Part shown: positions 16,662-24,729 of the stretch, piece by piece
Layout of the letters: each line of letters opens with the position of its first letter
Numbering within the stretch: the stretch's first letter is position 1
Translations under genes and position numbers: made by a program
The notes under the pieces: model-generated
Told to the model about the DNA's origin: nothing
The model's database searches: none
Seen by the model: the letters and a program-made list of their open reading frames with translations, nothing else
Origin: Fundidesulfovibrio putealis DSM 16056
GTDB lineage: Bacteria > Desulfobacterota > Desulfovibrionia > Desulfovibrionales > Desulfovibrionaceae
NCBI RefSeq assembly: GCF_000429325.1
Contig: NZ_AUBQ01000014.1
Location: 124,001 to 188,000 of the forward strand
Reading direction: 5' to 3'
Length of the DNA stretch: 64,000 nucleotides

Positions 16662-18065
16662 ATGGGTATGGAGCTTCGCAAGGCCATCGACCAGATCAGC
16701 AAGGACCGCGGCATCGACCGCGACCTGCTAATCGACACTCTCGAGGAAGCTGTCCGTTCCTCGGTTGCCCGCAAATTCGGCGAGCACATGGACATCGAAG
16801 TCAGCTACAACGACGAGGCCGGCGAAATCGAGGTTTTCCAGTTCAAGATCGTTGTGGACGAGGTGGAAGATCCCCTGTCCGAGATCAACCTGGAAGACGC
16901 CAGGCAGGTCGATCCCAACGTCCAGATGGACGACGAACTTGGCTTCAAGCTCAAGGTTGAAGACCTGGGCCGCATCGCTGCCCAGTCTGCCAAACAGGTG
17001 ATCATCCAGCGCATGCGCGACGCCGAGCAGGAGATCATCTACGAGGAATACAAGGACCGCAAGGGCGAGATCGTCTCCGGCATCATCCAGCGCCGCGACC
17101 GTGGCGGCTGGATCATCAACCTGGGACGCACCGAGGCCATGCTGCCCAAGGAAGAGCAGATCCCCCGCGAGCGCTACAAGCGCGGCGACCGCGTGCAGGC
17201 CTTCATCATCGAAGTGCTGCCCAGCGGACGCGGACCCCAGATCGTCGTCTCGCGCACCCACCCCGACTACATGGCCGCCCTGTTCAAGCGCGAAGTGCCC
17301 GAAGTCTCCGACGGCACCGTGCGCATTCTCGGCGTCTCGCGCGATCCGGGCTCCCGGGCCAAGGTCGCCGTGTCCTCCAAGGACCGCGACGTCGATCCGG
17401 TGGGCGCATGCGTGGGCGTTCGCGGCTCGCGCATCCAGAACATCGTCCAGGAACTGCACGGCGAGCGCATCGACATCGTGGTCTGGCATCCCGAGATCGC
17501 CACCTACGCGGCCAACGCCCTCTCCCCCGCCCGCATCACCCGCATCATGGTGGATGAGGACGACAAGACCCTGGAAGTGGTGGTGCCCGACGACCAGCTC
17601 ACCCTGGCCATCGGCCGCAAGGGCCAGAACGTGAAGCTTGCCGCCAAGCTGCTCGGCTGGAAGATCGATATTTTCACCGATTCGCGCTACTCCGAGTTGA
17701 ACGCCGCGCGCGCTGGCATGGAGCAGCTGGCCAGCGTGGCCGAAATGAACATGGAGAACTTCCTCTCCGCCGGATTCGACACCGTGGCCATGCTCGCCGA
17801 GGCCTCCGACGAGGACCTGGACCGCATCACGGGCATGACCCCGACCAAGCGCGACCACCTGCGCGCCGCCATCAGGCTTCTGCTGCCCGCGCAGCCCAAG
17901 CCCGAGGAAGGGGACGACGACGAGGCCGAGCCGGGCGAGGAGAAGGACGACCTCTCTCCCGACGACATGGACGATGCCCAGGAAGCGGCTCCCGCCACGG
18001 CTGAAGTGAACCCGGCGGTCAGCGCCGACCAGGTCGGCGAGGCCGATGAAGAAGCCGGTAAATAA
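16662..18065 (+). CDS. nusA: Transcription termination/antitermination factor NusA
   Basis: 467 residues. N-terminal RNA polymerase-binding domain (1 to about 125), S1 domain (about 133-200, EIVSGIIQRRDRGGWIINLG), two KH domains (about 230-345, with VGVRGSRIQNIVQELHGERI and AIGRKGQNVKLAAKLLGWKI), then a short helix-hairpin-helix-like segment (LSAGFDTVAMLAEASDEDLD) and an acidic tail of about 55 residues. NusA controls pausing, termination and rRNA antitermination. GGAGGA is 6 bases before the ATG. Overlaps ylxR by 20 bases, so translation is coupled. Confidence 0.98.
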   Translation: MGMELRKAIDQISKDRGIDRDLLIDTLEEAVRSSVARKFGEHMDIEVSYNDEAGEIEVFQFKIVVDEVEDPLSEINLEDARQVDPNVQMDDELGFKLKVEDLGRIAAQSAKQVIIQRMRDAEQEIIYEEYKDRKGEIVSGIIQRRDRGGWIINLGRTEAMLPKEEQIPRERYKRGDRVQAFIIEVLPSGRGPQIVVSRTHPDYMAALFKREVPEVSDGTVRILGVSRDPGSRAKVAVSSKDRDVDPVGACVGVRGSRIQNIVQELHGERIDIVVWHPEIATYAANALSPARITRIMVDEDDKTLEVVVPDDQLTLAIGRKGQNVKLAAKLLGWKIDIFTDSRYSELNAARAGMEQLASVAEMNMENFLSAGFDTVAMLAEASDEDLDRITGMTPTKRDHLRAAIRLLLPAQPKPEEGDDDEAEPGEEKDDLSPDDMDDAQEAAPATAEVNPAVSADQVGEADEEAGK

Positions 18066-18291
18066 CGATCTCCAGGGACCGGTGCGGACCTGTATGGTCT
18101 GCAGAGTCCGGTTCCAGAAACATGACTTGACCCGCCACGTGTGGCGGGGTGAATGGACGCCCGACGAGGCGTATATCCTGCCCGGAAGGGGCTACTACTG
18201 TTGCGCTGGGGAAGCCTGCAAGGCTAAATTCCCCAAACGCGCTGCCGCCGTGAGGAAAGGCAAGGGGGAAGGCAAACGTGACGAAGCTTAG
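18046..18291 (+). CDS. ylxR: YlxR/RnpM-family (DUF448) RNA-binding protein
   Basis: 81 residues. Contains the family hallmark [13 protein letters not shown] (about 11-23) and a second cysteine-containing stretch [16 protein letters not shown] (about 48-63). Members occur between nusA and infB across bacteria; B. subtilis YlxR (RnpM) has been reported to bind RNase P RNA. Starts within nusA and ends 14 bases into infB, consistent with tight translational coupling. Confidence 0.93.
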   Translation: MKKPVNNDLQGPVRTCMVCRVRFQKHDLTRHVWRGEWTPDEAYILPGRGYYCCAGEACKAKFPKRAAAVRKGKGEGKRDEA

Positions 18292-21200
18292 AGTCCGAGA
18301 CCTCGCTAAGGAGCTGAGGGTCAGCAACAAGGACATCTACCAGGCCCTGCGGGAGCTGGATATCCGTGTGTCCAGCGAGATGGCCACCCTGGAGGACGAT
18401 CAGATCACCCAGGTTCGCGCCAAACTGAAGTCGGGGCTTGCCAAGTCCGAAGTCGTCCAGAGCCAGTCCCAGCCGGGAGTGGTGGTCAGACGGCGTCGAG
18501 CCAGCGCGTCCCACGCCGAGCCTGAGGCCCTGGCCGATGCGCCCGATTCCGCTCCGTCCTCCGCCCCCGAGGAAAAGGAGCAGGATCAGGACGCGCCCGC
18601 CAGGCAGACCGCGCAGCCCAAGCCGCGCCGCAGAATGATCGAGACCCCTCCTGCCAGGATCATCTCCCAGCCTGAGCCCGAGCCGGAGCCCCAGGCCGAG
18701 GAGCAGGACCTTCCGGTGGTGCACGAGCACGAGTTCGCGCAGGCCGAAGAGCAGCCCGCGCCTCAACCCGAGCAGGCGCCCCAGCCCGTTCAGGACGAAC
18801 AGGCCGGGCAGGCTGCGGCGTCCGCCGACAGCGAGCCCGTCCAGGCCGCCCAGGTGGAGAGCGTCCAGGCCGAAGCCCCGGAGCACGCTCCCGTGGCTGA
18901 AGCGTCCGGGGAATCCGAAGCGCCCGCCTCCGAGGCGGATGCCCAGGCGCCCCAGGCCTCCCAGGCTCCCCAGGGTGAAGGCGCTGAGCCCGAAAAGCGG
19001 GTGAAGAAGCCCAAGCGCGAGGTCCCCATCGGTCCCCAGGTGCGCATCATTTCCATGCCCGAACCCCGTGCGCCGGAACCCCGTCCCGCACCGGGAGCTC
19101 CCCGTCCCAGCGGCCCTGGTGGTCCCGGCGGACAGCGCCCCGGCGGACCTGGCGGTCCCGGCGGCTATCGTCCCAGCGGACCCGGCGGTCCTGGCGGCCC
19201 CGGCGGACAGCGTCCCGGCGGACCTGGCGGTCCCGGCGGCTATCGCCCCAGCGGCCCCGGTGGTCCCCGTCCCGGCGGACCTGGCGGTCCCCGTCCCGGC
19301 GGCCCCGGCGGTTTCGACCGTCCGCAGCCTGCTGCTCCCGCGCCCGAATCCGACGACCGCAAGCGCCGCAAGGACAAGCGCGTCGTGGAGTTCGGCGGCA
19401 AGGCCGCAGCTGACGACGGCAACCGTTCCGGACGCGGCGGCCCCGGCGGCAAGCGTCGTGGCGGCGACATTCAGGACCGCACCGGACGCGGCGGCAAGAA
19501 GACCAAGAAGAAGGGCGGCGACCAGGTTGCCCAGATCATGGCCGCGCAGGCTCAGTCCCAGCCCCAGAAGGCCATCAAGCGCAAGATCAAGATGGAAGAC
19601 GCCATCCGCGTCGCCGAGATGGCGCGCCAGATGGGCCTTAAGGCGCAGGACCTCATGAAGGTGCTCCTGTCCATGGGCATGATGGCCACCATCAACCAGT
19701 CCCTGGATTACGAGACCGCCGTCCTCGTCGCTGCCGAGTTCGGGTACGAAGTCGAGAAGATCGGCTTCGACGAAGACCTGTTCATCGACGTGGAAGAGGC
19801 CGATGTGCCCGAGTCCCTGCAGTCCCGCCCGCCCGTCGTGACCATCATGGGCCACGTCGACCACGGCAAGACCTCGCTGCTGGACGCCATCCGCTCCACC
19901 AACGTGGTCATGGGCGAGGCCGGCGGCATCACCCAGCACATCGGCGCGTATCACGTCACCACCCCGCGCGGCGACGTGGTCTTCCTGGACACCCCCGGCC
20001 ACGAAGCCTTCACCGCCATGCGCGCCCGCGGCGCAAAGGTGACGGACATCGTCGTCCTGGTGGTTGCCGCCGACGACGGCGTGATGGACCAGACCCGCGA
20101 GGCCATCAACCACTCCAAGGCCGCTGGCGTGCCCATGGTGGTTGCGGTCAACAAGATCGACAAGCCCGGCGCCGAGCCGGACCGCGTGAAGCGCGAGCTG
20201 GCCGAACTCGGGCTCGTCCCCGAGGAATGGGGCGGAGAGACCATCTTCGCGTACGTTTCCGCCAAGCAGCGCGAGGGCCTGGACGGACTGCTGGAGATGA
20301 TCCTCCTGCAAGCCGAAGTGCTGGACCTCAAGGCCAACCCGGACAAGCGCGCCAAGGGCCACATCATCGAGGCCAAGCTGGACAAGGGCCGTGGTCCCGT
20401 GGCCACCGTGCTGATCGAGGAAGGCACCCTGCACCAGGGCGACGCCTTCGTGTGCGGCCTGTTCTCGGGCCGGGTGCGCGCCATGTTCGACGACCAGGGC
20501 CGCAAGATCAAGGACGCCGGACCGGCCATGCCCGTCGAGGTGCAGGGCTTCGAGGGCGTGCCTGAGGCCGGCGAGGTGTTCAGCTGCGTCGAGGACGACA
20601 AGGTCGCCCGCCGCATCGCGGAAACCCGCCTGCACAAGCAGCGCGAACGCGAACTGGGCAAGGCCACCAAGCTCACCCTGGAAACCTTCCTGGCTTCGCG
20701 CGGCGAAGCCGAGGCCCAGGAACTCAAGCTGGTGCTCAAGTCCGACGTGCAGGGTTCGCAGGAAGCCATCGCCGACGCGCTCAACAAGCTCTCCGGCGAG
20801 AAGGTCAAGATCCGCCTGATCCACTCCGGAACCGGCGCGATTACCGAATCGGACGTGCTCCTGGCCGCCGCTTCGGGCGCGGTCATCATCGGCTTCAACG
20901 TGCGCCCCTCGGTGAAGGTCAAGGAAACCGCAGAACGCGAGAACGTGGACCTGCGCTACTACGACATCATCTACAAGGTGGTGGACGAGATCAAGGCGGC
21001 CATGACCGGCATGCTCGCCCCGGTGTTCCGGGAGCAGTACCTGGGCCAGGCCGAGGTCCGTCAGACCTTCAGCGTGCCCAAGATCGGCCTCATCGGCGGC
21101 TGCGGCGTGCTGGACGGCAAGATCACCCGCAACGCCCAGATCCGCCTGCTGCGCGACGGCGTGGTGGTCTACACCGGCAAGCTCGCAAGCCTCAAGCGCT

Positions 21201-21331
21201 TCAAGGACGACGTGAAGGAAGTGACCAAGGGCTACGAGTGCGGCATGAACCTTGAGAACTTCAACGACATCAAGGTCGGCGACGTGATCGAAGCCTTCGA
21301 GACCGTGGAAGAGAAGGACACGCTGGACTAA
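18278..21331 (+). CDS. infB: Translation initiation factor IF-2
   Basis: 1017 residues, long for IF-2 (890 in E. coli) because of its linker. Residues 1 to about 52 are an IF2_N-type domain; about 60-265 are Ala/Glu/Gln/Pro-rich; about 270-350 are a Gly-Pro-rich repeat region; a second IF2_N segment lies near 415-465. The G domain starts with GHVDHGKT at about 525, then DTPGHEAF (about 571) and NKID (about 625), followed by domains II-IV that bind fMet-tRNA. The start is GTG at 18278, 14 bases inside ylxR. A strong terminator follows the stop. Confidence 0.98.
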   Translation: MTKLRVRDLAKELRVSNKDIYQALRELDIRVSSEMATLEDDQITQVRAKLKSGLAKSEVVQSQSQPGVVVRRRRASASHAEPEALADAPDSAPSSAPEEKEQDQDAPARQTAQPKPRRRMIETPPARIISQPEPEPEPQAEEQDLPVVHEHEFAQAEEQPAPQPEQAPQPVQDEQAGQAAASADSEPVQAAQVESVQAEAPEHAPVAEASGESEAPASEADAQAPQASQAPQGEGAEPEKRVKKPKREVPIGPQVRIISMPEPRAPEPRPAPGAPRPSGPGGPGGQRPGGPGGPGGYRPSGPGGPGGPGGQRPGGPGGPGGYRPSGPGGPRPGGPGGPRPGGPGGFDRPQPAAPAPESDDRKRRKDKRVVEFGGKAAADDGNRSGRGGPGGKRRGGDIQDRTGRGGKKTKKKGGDQVAQIMAAQAQSQPQKAIKRKIKMEDAIRVAEMARQMGLKAQDLMKVLLSMGMMATINQSLDYETAVLVAAEFGYEVEKIGFDEDLFIDVEEADVPESLQSRPPVVTIMGHVDHGKTSLLDAIRSTNVVMGEAGGITQHIGAYHVTTPRGDVVFLDTPGHEAFTAMRARGAKVTDIVVLVVAADDGVMDQTREAINHSKAAGVPMVVAVNKIDKPGAEPDRVKRELAELGLVPEEWGGETIFAYVSAKQREGLDGLLEMILLQAEVLDLKANPDKRAKGHIIEAKLDKGRGPVATVLIEEGTLHQGDAFVCGLFSGRVRAMFDDQGRKIKDAGPAMPVEVQGFEGVPEAGEVFSCVEDDKVARRIAETRLHKQRERELGKATKLTLETFLASRGEAEAQELKLVLKSDVQGSQEAIADALNKLSGEKVKIRLIHSGTGAITESDVLLAAASGAVIIGFNVRPSVKVKETAERENVDLRYYDIIYKVVDEIKAAMTGMLAPVFREQYLGQAEVRQTFSVPKIGLIGGCGVLDGKITRNAQIRLLRDGVVVYTGKLASLKRFKDDVKEVTKGYECGMNLENFNDIKVGDVIEAFETVEEKDTLD
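19131..19280 (+). repeat. 75-bp tandem duplication inside infB
   Basis: Two near-identical units (19131-19205 and 19206-19280) encode the 25-residue unit [20 protein letters not shown] plus PGGPG (second copy ends in PRPGG). The identity at third positions shows recent duplication or gene conversion. Shorter GGP(G/R)P repeats flank it. Confidence 0.85.
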
Positions 21332-21342
21332 ACGCATACAAG

Positions 21343-21384
21343 CGCCTGGGAGTCTCCCTCCGGGGAGATTCCCAGGCGTTTTTT
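21343..21384 (+). terminator. Intrinsic terminator after infB
   Basis: 15-pair stem (CGCCTGGGAGTCTCC with its complement, one G-U) around a 6-base loop, followed by TTTTTT, 12 bases after the infB stop. The next gene begins only 16 bases later, so downstream genes need read-through or another promoter. Confidence 0.85.
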
Positions 21385-21399
21385 CATCCCGTCACAAGC

Positions 21400-21687
21400 A
21401 TGATCATCGGCGTGCTCACCTTGGAGTTCCGTCTGCACGGAAACGACTCCCTCAAGGGGAAGCGCTCGGTGGCACAGCGCCTCAAGGCCAAGTTGCGCAA
21501 TAAATTCAATGTGGCCGTAAGCGAAGTAGCCCACCATGATTCGCACGATACGCTTGTGCTGGCGGCCGTTACGGTCAACCCCGACGGCAAGCACGCGCAG
21601 GGCCTCTTGCAGAAAGCCCTGAACATGGTGGTTGCGGCGGACGAAGCGGAACTTATATACGACGACATCGAGTTGATCGGACAGTAA
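21400..21687 (+). CDS. DUF503 (YlxP-like) protein
   Basis: 95 residues, typical for the family. Begins MIIGVLTLEFRLHGNDSLKG, then KRSVAQRLKAKLRNKFNVAV and EVAHHDSHDTLVLA, the usual DUF503 pattern. The function is not established; the gene is found between infB and rbfA in many bacteria (ylxP in Bacillus). The start directly follows the infB terminator and lacks a clear ribosome binding site. Confidence 0.88.
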   Translation: MIIGVLTLEFRLHGNDSLKGKRSVAQRLKAKLRNKFNVAVSEVAHHDSHDTLVLAAVTVNPDGKHAQGLLQKALNMVVAADEAELIYDDIELIGQ

Positions 21688-21896
21688 GCCGCTCACGGAA
21701 TGCTCCCGGCAGCCCGAAACCAAGCGCGACACTGTGGCCCAAGTATGGGATTCCACAAGGGCGGGCCCTAAGGCCTGCGGAGGCTTTTCCCCCTGCGCAC
21801 AATCTTTCCAGGAAAGAGTACAGCACTCTCGACCATATTACCCGCCGGAGATTATTTTCCTCCAGCGAAACCGCCCATACAAGGCCGACGCTCCCT

Positions 21897-22241
21897 ATGA
21901 AGACTACAAAAGAAGGCCCCAGCCGCCGCTCCATCCGCATGTCCGACCAGATCATGCGCGAACTGGCTCTTATGCTCATTGAGGAAATGCAGGACCCGCG
22001 TCTGGACCTTGTGACCATCAGCGGCGTCCGCCTCAATTCCGACATGTCCGTGGCCACGGTGCTGTTCACCATGCACGGCGATGCCGACCGCATCAAGGCC
22101 GCCAAGGACGCGCTGTATCAAGCCAAGGGTTTCCTGCGCTCCAACCTGGGCCGCCGGGTCAAGTCCAAGTTTGTGCCCGACCTGCGTTTCGAGCATGACG
22201 AATTTCTGGAGACCATGGTTTATGGCCAGCCCCATGCATGA
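21897..22241 (+). CDS. rbfA: Ribosome-binding factor A (RbfA)
   Basis: 114 residues. KH-like fold features: RMSDQIMRELALMLIEEMQD (about 14-33), PRLDLVTISGVRLNSDMSVA, and GFLRSNLGRRVKSKFVPDLR, then FEHDE. RbfA binds the 30S subunit near helix 1 of 16S rRNA during maturation. A 209-base gap without recognisable features separates it from the DUF503 gene. Overlaps the following nrnA-like gene by 20 bases. Confidence 0.96.
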   Translation: MKTTKEGPSRRSIRMSDQIMRELALMLIEEMQDPRLDLVTISGVRLNSDMSVATVLFTMHGDADRIKAAKDALYQAKGFLRSNLGRRVKSKFVPDLRFEHDEFLETMVYGQPHA

Positions 22242-23190
22242 TATCCTGCGCGCCATCCAGGCCGGTTCGCGCTTCCTGGTGGCCACGCACGTCAGCCCTG
22301 ACGGCGACGCCATCGGCTCCATCGCGGCCATGGGGCACATGCTGCAAAGCCTGGGCAAGGACGTCGTGCTGTACAACGCCTCCGGCCTGCCCGAGCATTT
22401 CTCCTGGGTGAACATGCCCGCGCCCGTCCTCACGGAACTGCCGTCGCTTTCCGGCTTCGACGCCATCATCGCCCTGGACTGCGGGGATGACCGGCGCGGC
22501 GGCAAGGCCCTGCAGGACGCCATGGCCGCGCACCGCACCTTCGTCATCGACCACCACCTCTCCAACCCTAAATGGGGCGAGCTCAACTGGGTGGAAGTGG
22601 ACCGCTCCTCCACGGGCGAGATGATTGCCACCATGGCCCTGGAGCTGGGCCTGCCCCTGTCCGGGCCGCTCGGCGAGGCCATCTACCTGTGCCTGGTGAC
22701 CGACACCGGCCACTTCTCCTTCGAGAACACCAGCCCCCGCTGCATGGAGATGGCTGCGACCATCATCCGCCAGGGGATCAACCTGGCCAGGATCAACGAG
22801 CTGATCCAGAACCAGTGGTCGCTGGCGCGCTTCAAGCTCTGGGGTGAAGTTCTTGGCGGCCTGACCCTTCATTTCGATGGACAGCTGGGTGTGATTCGCA
22901 TAACCACCGAACAGCTCTCCCGTCTGGGGGCCACCAGTGCCGACAGCGAGGGCCTGACCAACTTCGTGCTGCGCATCAAGGGCTGCAAGATGGCCCAGTC
23001 CCTGCGCGAGGATGCCGATGGTTCGCTGAAGCTCAGCCTGCGCTCCGTTTCGGATGTGAACATCCAGCCCGTGGCTGCCGCGTTCGGCGGCGGCGGGCAC
23101 AAGTGCGCGGCTGGCGCCAACCTTCAGGGAACGTTCGACGAAGTCGAGCCGCGCCTGATCGAGGCTTTGGGGAAGATCCTTGGTTTCTGA
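22222..23190 (+). CDS. nrnA: DHH-family phosphoesterase, NrnA-like oligoribonuclease/pAp phosphatase
   Basis: 322 residues from the ATG at 22222, chosen for CTGGAG 10 bases upstream; the frame is open further upstream but that is rbfA in another frame. Motifs: VATHVSPDGDAIGS (metal-binding, about 19-32), ALDCGDDRRG, FVIDHHLSN (DHH), LVTDTGHFSFE, and the DHHA1 substrate motif GGGGHKCAAGA near the C-terminus. NrnA degrades 2-5-mer RNA and dephosphorylates 3',5'-pAp. In sulfate reducers, which activate sulfate via APS, the RNA role is the more likely main one. Standard position between rbfA and truB. Confidence 0.93.
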   Translation: MASPMHDILRAIQAGSRFLVATHVSPDGDAIGSIAAMGHMLQSLGKDVVLYNASGLPEHFSWVNMPAPVLTELPSLSGFDAIIALDCGDDRRGGKALQDAMAAHRTFVIDHHLSNPKWGELNWVEVDRSSTGEMIATMALELGLPLSGPLGEAIYLCLVTDTGHFSFENTSPRCMEMAATIIRQGINLARINELIQNQWSLARFKLWGEVLGGLTLHFDGQLGVIRITTEQLSRLGATSADSEGLTNFVLRIKGCKMAQSLREDADGSLKLSLRSVSDVNIQPVAAAFGGGGHKCAAGANLQGTFDEVEPRLIEALGKILGF

Positions 23191-24196
23191 TCCCGACGGC
23201 GACGCGCCGCAGGCTCCGGAAATCCAGGCTGAGACCCCGGCTGGCTCCCGCCCTGCCCGGCCTGCCAAAGCAGACAGGGCAGACAGGCCTGCCCGGCCGC
23301 CGCAGATGCATGGCGTCCTGGTGCTTGACAAGCCCAACGGGCCTACGTCCGCCGATTGCCTGCGTGACATAAAGTACCAGCTGGGGCAGAAGAAGATCGG
23401 CCACGCAGGGACCCTCGACCCAATGGCCACCGGCGTGCTGGTGGTGCTCCTGGGCGAAGCCACCAAGCTGGCCGGGTTCCTGACGGAAGGGCAGAAGATT
23501 TATTCGGGCCGCCTGCGCCTGGGACAGAACACCGACACCTTCGACGCCGAAGGCACGGTGACGTCCGAGGCCCCCTGGGAGCATCTGGCTCCCGAGACGG
23601 TCCGCGAAGCGGCGATGGCCTGGACGGAAATGACCACCCAGGACATCCCGCCCTATTCGGCGGTGAAGGTGAACGGGCAGCCTCTGTACAAGAAGGCGCG
23701 CCGGGGCGAGGAAGTCCCGGTCATCACCAAACCGCTCACGGTTTTCGATGCGGAAGTGCTCTCCATGGAGCTGCCGCACATGCATTTCCGGGTGAGAGTG
23801 AGTCCCGGCTCCTATGTACGCTCCCTGGTCCACAGCCTGGGGACGCGACTTGGGTGCGGGGCTCACCTGACTGAACTCATCCGGGAGTACAGCCATCCCT
23901 TCGGACTCGCCGATGCCATCCCCCTGGATCAGCTTCTGGCAGAACCCGAACGGCTGGCCCAACGAGTGATCCCGCTGGAAAAGGCCCTGCCTCATTGGCC
24001 CACGCTTGTTCTGACACCGGAGCAGGCAAAGATGGTCAGGGACGGAAAGGCCCTTCCCGTGTCGGAGATCCCCGGACCGCAGACGCGAGCCATTCTCGCC
24101 AATGCGGACGGCCTGCCCGTGGCCCTGGCCGAACCCCAGGACCGGGATGGCGCGAGGCGCTGGGTGATTCTGCGCGGCTTGAACCCCGCCGGATGA
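23180..24196 (+). CDS. truB: tRNA pseudouridine(55) synthase TruB
   Basis: 338 residues from a TTG at 23180, which has GGGGAAG close upstream and overlaps the nrnA stop by 11 bases. An ATG at 23306 would begin directly at MHGVLVLDKPNGPTSAD but has no ribosome site, so the first 42 Ala/Pro/Arg-rich residues may or may not be translated. Catalytic Asp is D80 in GHAGTLDPMATGVL. The C-terminal PUA-like part is RTLRVLTPEQAKM-like and ends with a motif-poor tail. It makes pseudouridine 55 in the T loop of tRNAs. Confidence 0.95.
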   Translation: MVSDPDGDAPQAPEIQAETPAGSRPARPAKADRADRPARPPQMHGVLVLDKPNGPTSADCLRDIKYQLGQKKIGHAGTLDPMATGVLVVLLGEATKLAGFLTEGQKIYSGRLRLGQNTDTFDAEGTVTSEAPWEHLAPETVREAAMAWTEMTTQDIPPYSAVKVNGQPLYKKARRGEEVPVITKPLTVFDAEVLSMELPHMHFRVRVSPGSYVRSLVHSLGTRLGCGAHLTELIREYSHPFGLADAIPLDQLLAEPERLAQRVIPLEKALPHWPTLVLTPEQAKMVRDGKALPVSEIPGPQTRAILANADGLPVALAEPQDRDGARRWVILRGLNPAG

Positions 24197-24244
24197 CTCC
24201 CCCCGGCAATCGTGCCTGAACAAGCTTAAACGGAGGATACCGCT

Positions 24245-24514
24245 GTGGTCATGATGGCTAGCGACAAGCTCAAAGTGATTGACGAGTACAAGACCCACGA
24301 GGGAGACACCGGCTCCCCTGAGGTCCAGGTGGCGCTGCTGACCAGCCGCATCATCTACCTGACCGAACACTTCAAGACCCACGCGAAGGACTACCACTCC
24401 CGCACCGGCCTGCTCAAGCTGGTCGGCCAGCGCAGGAAGCTCCTGAACTACTTGAAGGGCAAGGACGTCAACCGTTACCGCACGCTGATTGCGCGTCTCG
24501 GCATCCGCAAGTAA
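24245..24514 (+). CDS. rpsO: 30S ribosomal protein S15
   Basis: 89 residues, identical in length to E. coli S15 when started at GTG 24245, which has GGAGGA 7 bases upstream; two ATG codons at 24251 and 24254 are poorer. Conserved [19 protein letters not shown], then [20 protein letters not shown] and [14 protein letters not shown]15 is an early 16S-binding protein and often represses its own mRNA. It is followed by a strong hairpin and by pnp, as in E. coli. Confidence 0.98.
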   Translation: MVMMASDKLKVIDEYKTHEGDTGSPEVQVALLTSRIIYLTEHFKTHAKDYHSRTGLLKLVGQRRKLLNYLKGKDVNRYRTLIARLGIRK

Positions 24515-24527
24515 CGTGCTTCCCCGG

Positions 24528-24560
24528 CCTGTCCGGCAACGCCTGGCGTTGCCGGACAGG
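24528..24560 (+). other. Perfect 15-bp stem-loop between rpsO and pnp
   Basis: Arms CCTGTCCGGCAACGC (24528-24542) and its exact complement (24546-24560) enclose a 3-base loop. No T tract follows on either strand, so it is not a standard terminator. In E. coli the rpsO-pnp gap holds a terminator and an RNase III-cleaved hairpin that permits pnp autocontrol; this stem is in the corresponding place, 169 bases before the pnp start. Confidence 0.7.
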
Positions 24561-24729
24561 TCGATTCCGCCTTTCATCGGGCCGTCGCGCATATTCCGCA
24601 CGGCCCATAACCGGCCAACCCCGAACGTTATCCGCGCGCCAGCGCCCGGGAGCAATGGTTCCCGGCCTCCGCCGCGCTCATCACGTTCCGGGTAGGCCTC
24701 TTCGACACATTCAACAAAGAGGTTACTAC

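Noticed and set aside
18224-21337. 1037-codon open frame antisense to infB
   Set aside because: It mirrors the IF-2 gene base for base, has low-complexity Gly/Leu/His composition and no domain motif; long antisense frames are expected in high-GC genes with strong third-position bias.
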